In this document: piece after piece, positions 63,729-64,000 of the stretch
Layout of the letters: each line of letters opens with the position of its first letter
Numbering within the stretch: the stretch's first letter is position 1
From: Cutaneotrichosporon cavernicola
Taxonomy: Eukaryota; Basidiomycota; Tremellomycetes; Trichosporonales; Trichosporonaceae
Direction of reading: 5' to 3'
NCBI RefSeq assembly: GCF_030864355.1
Contig: NC_083395.1
Coordinates: 248,001-312,000 of the forward strand
Length of the DNA stretch: 64,000 bases
The notes under the pieces: model-generated
Seen by the model: only the letters and a program-made list of their open reading frames with translations
The model's database searches: none
Told to the model about the DNA's origin: nothing
Program-made: the position numbers and the translations under genes

Positions 63729-64000
63729 CTCCAAGAGCGAGGCAAGTCCACCCGGTTATAGGGATGCATTGTGTGATGGTTTTGATGTCCTCCCGTCTGA
63801 TACAAACCCAGGCCATACTAGAGTGCTTGACCACCATGTACTCCTCCGTCCATGACTCGCAATCTGCAGAGCCGCTCGCTGAGGATCTTCTCGAGGATCA
63901 GTTCTAAGCGGTATCTCTGCTTCTAAGCGAGATCTCCGGTTCTCAGCTTTGGAGTGGCGCTTGAGCCCCTCGGCGTGGTGCGCCGCAGAATTGCGAGGTA
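63729..64000. other. Right edge, no gene recognised
   Basis: GC-rich end with a GCxTCTAAGCGxxATCTC doublet near 63900-63940; may be the 3' flank of a gene beyond the window. Confidence 0.4.

Noticed and set aside
1..64000. CRISPR arrays, insertion sequences or bacterial operons
   Set aside because: Introns, tRNA intron and protein families are eukaryotic; repeats found are tandem, without spacers or transposase genes.

Overview
The window is fungal nuclear DNA, most likely from a basidiomycetous yeast of the Tremellomycetes (Trichosporonales is my best guess). The sequence shows a GC-rich genome whose protein genes are cut by many very short introns (mostly 28-48 nt) with GTGAGT/GTACGT-like donors and CTGAC/CTAAC-AG acceptors. 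It also shows an intron-containing tRNA-Ser(CGA), a microtubule gamma-tubulin gene, and several copies of a single-exon F-box-like protein family. The species placement is inference.

Left third (1-22 kb). A partial PH-domain, anillin/Bud4-like protein enters from the left edge. Three intact F-box-like genes and one frameshifted copy follow, interleaved with a small hypothetical gene, a NUDT19-type Nudix hydrolase ending in a peroxisomal AKL, and a secreted glycerophosphodiester phosphodiesterase. Gamma-tubulin (8 exons, one of 11 nt) and an SR-type cyclophilin (7 exons, two of 20-21 nt) diverge from one promoter. Then come a zinc metallopeptidase with a jacalin-like domain and a LURP-one/tubby-like protein.

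Middle (22-46 kb). Two adjacent Gly/Gln-rich proteins are followed by an epoxide hydrolase ending in AKL, another F-box-like gene, a DEDDy exonuclease, a 2.3 kb stretch with no gene I can support, an allantoate-permease-type MFS transporter, a GNAT acetyltransferase, a monocarboxylate-type MFS transporter and the EF1A lysine methyltransferase Efm5. A fungal transcription-factor-domain protein without a zinc cluster diverges from a D-glycerate-3-kinase-like enzyme. Next are a microbial-type poly(ADP-ribose) glycohydrolase with a C-terminal PCNA-binding (PIP) motif and a three-exon gene for a protein made of repeated RRxS (PKA-type) sites.

Right third (46-64 kb). Repeat-rich, gene-poor DNA with a minisatellite precedes a divergent pair: an ACS-family MFS transporter and a tartrate/D-malate dehydrogenase-like enzyme, probably a small catabolic unit. 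A secreted beta-trefoil lectin and an enoyl-CoA hydratase/isomerase ending in KANL follow. Then comes a graveyard of F-box-family C-terminal fragments on both strands, one intact and one decayed F-box-like gene, a long empty stretch, a small LEA/SMP-like stress protein gene, tRNA-Ser, and a decayed-looking small gene.

Most notable: the F-box-like family has a recurring C-terminal signature and is seen in every stage from intact to fragment; the PARG carries a PIP box; the RRxS-repeat protein is recovered only when its introns are removed; several metabolic enzymes end in PTS1-like tripeptides; and micro-exons and introns near the lower size limit are present. Exon structures were read by eye from splice signals and frame. 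None has been tested against transcripts.
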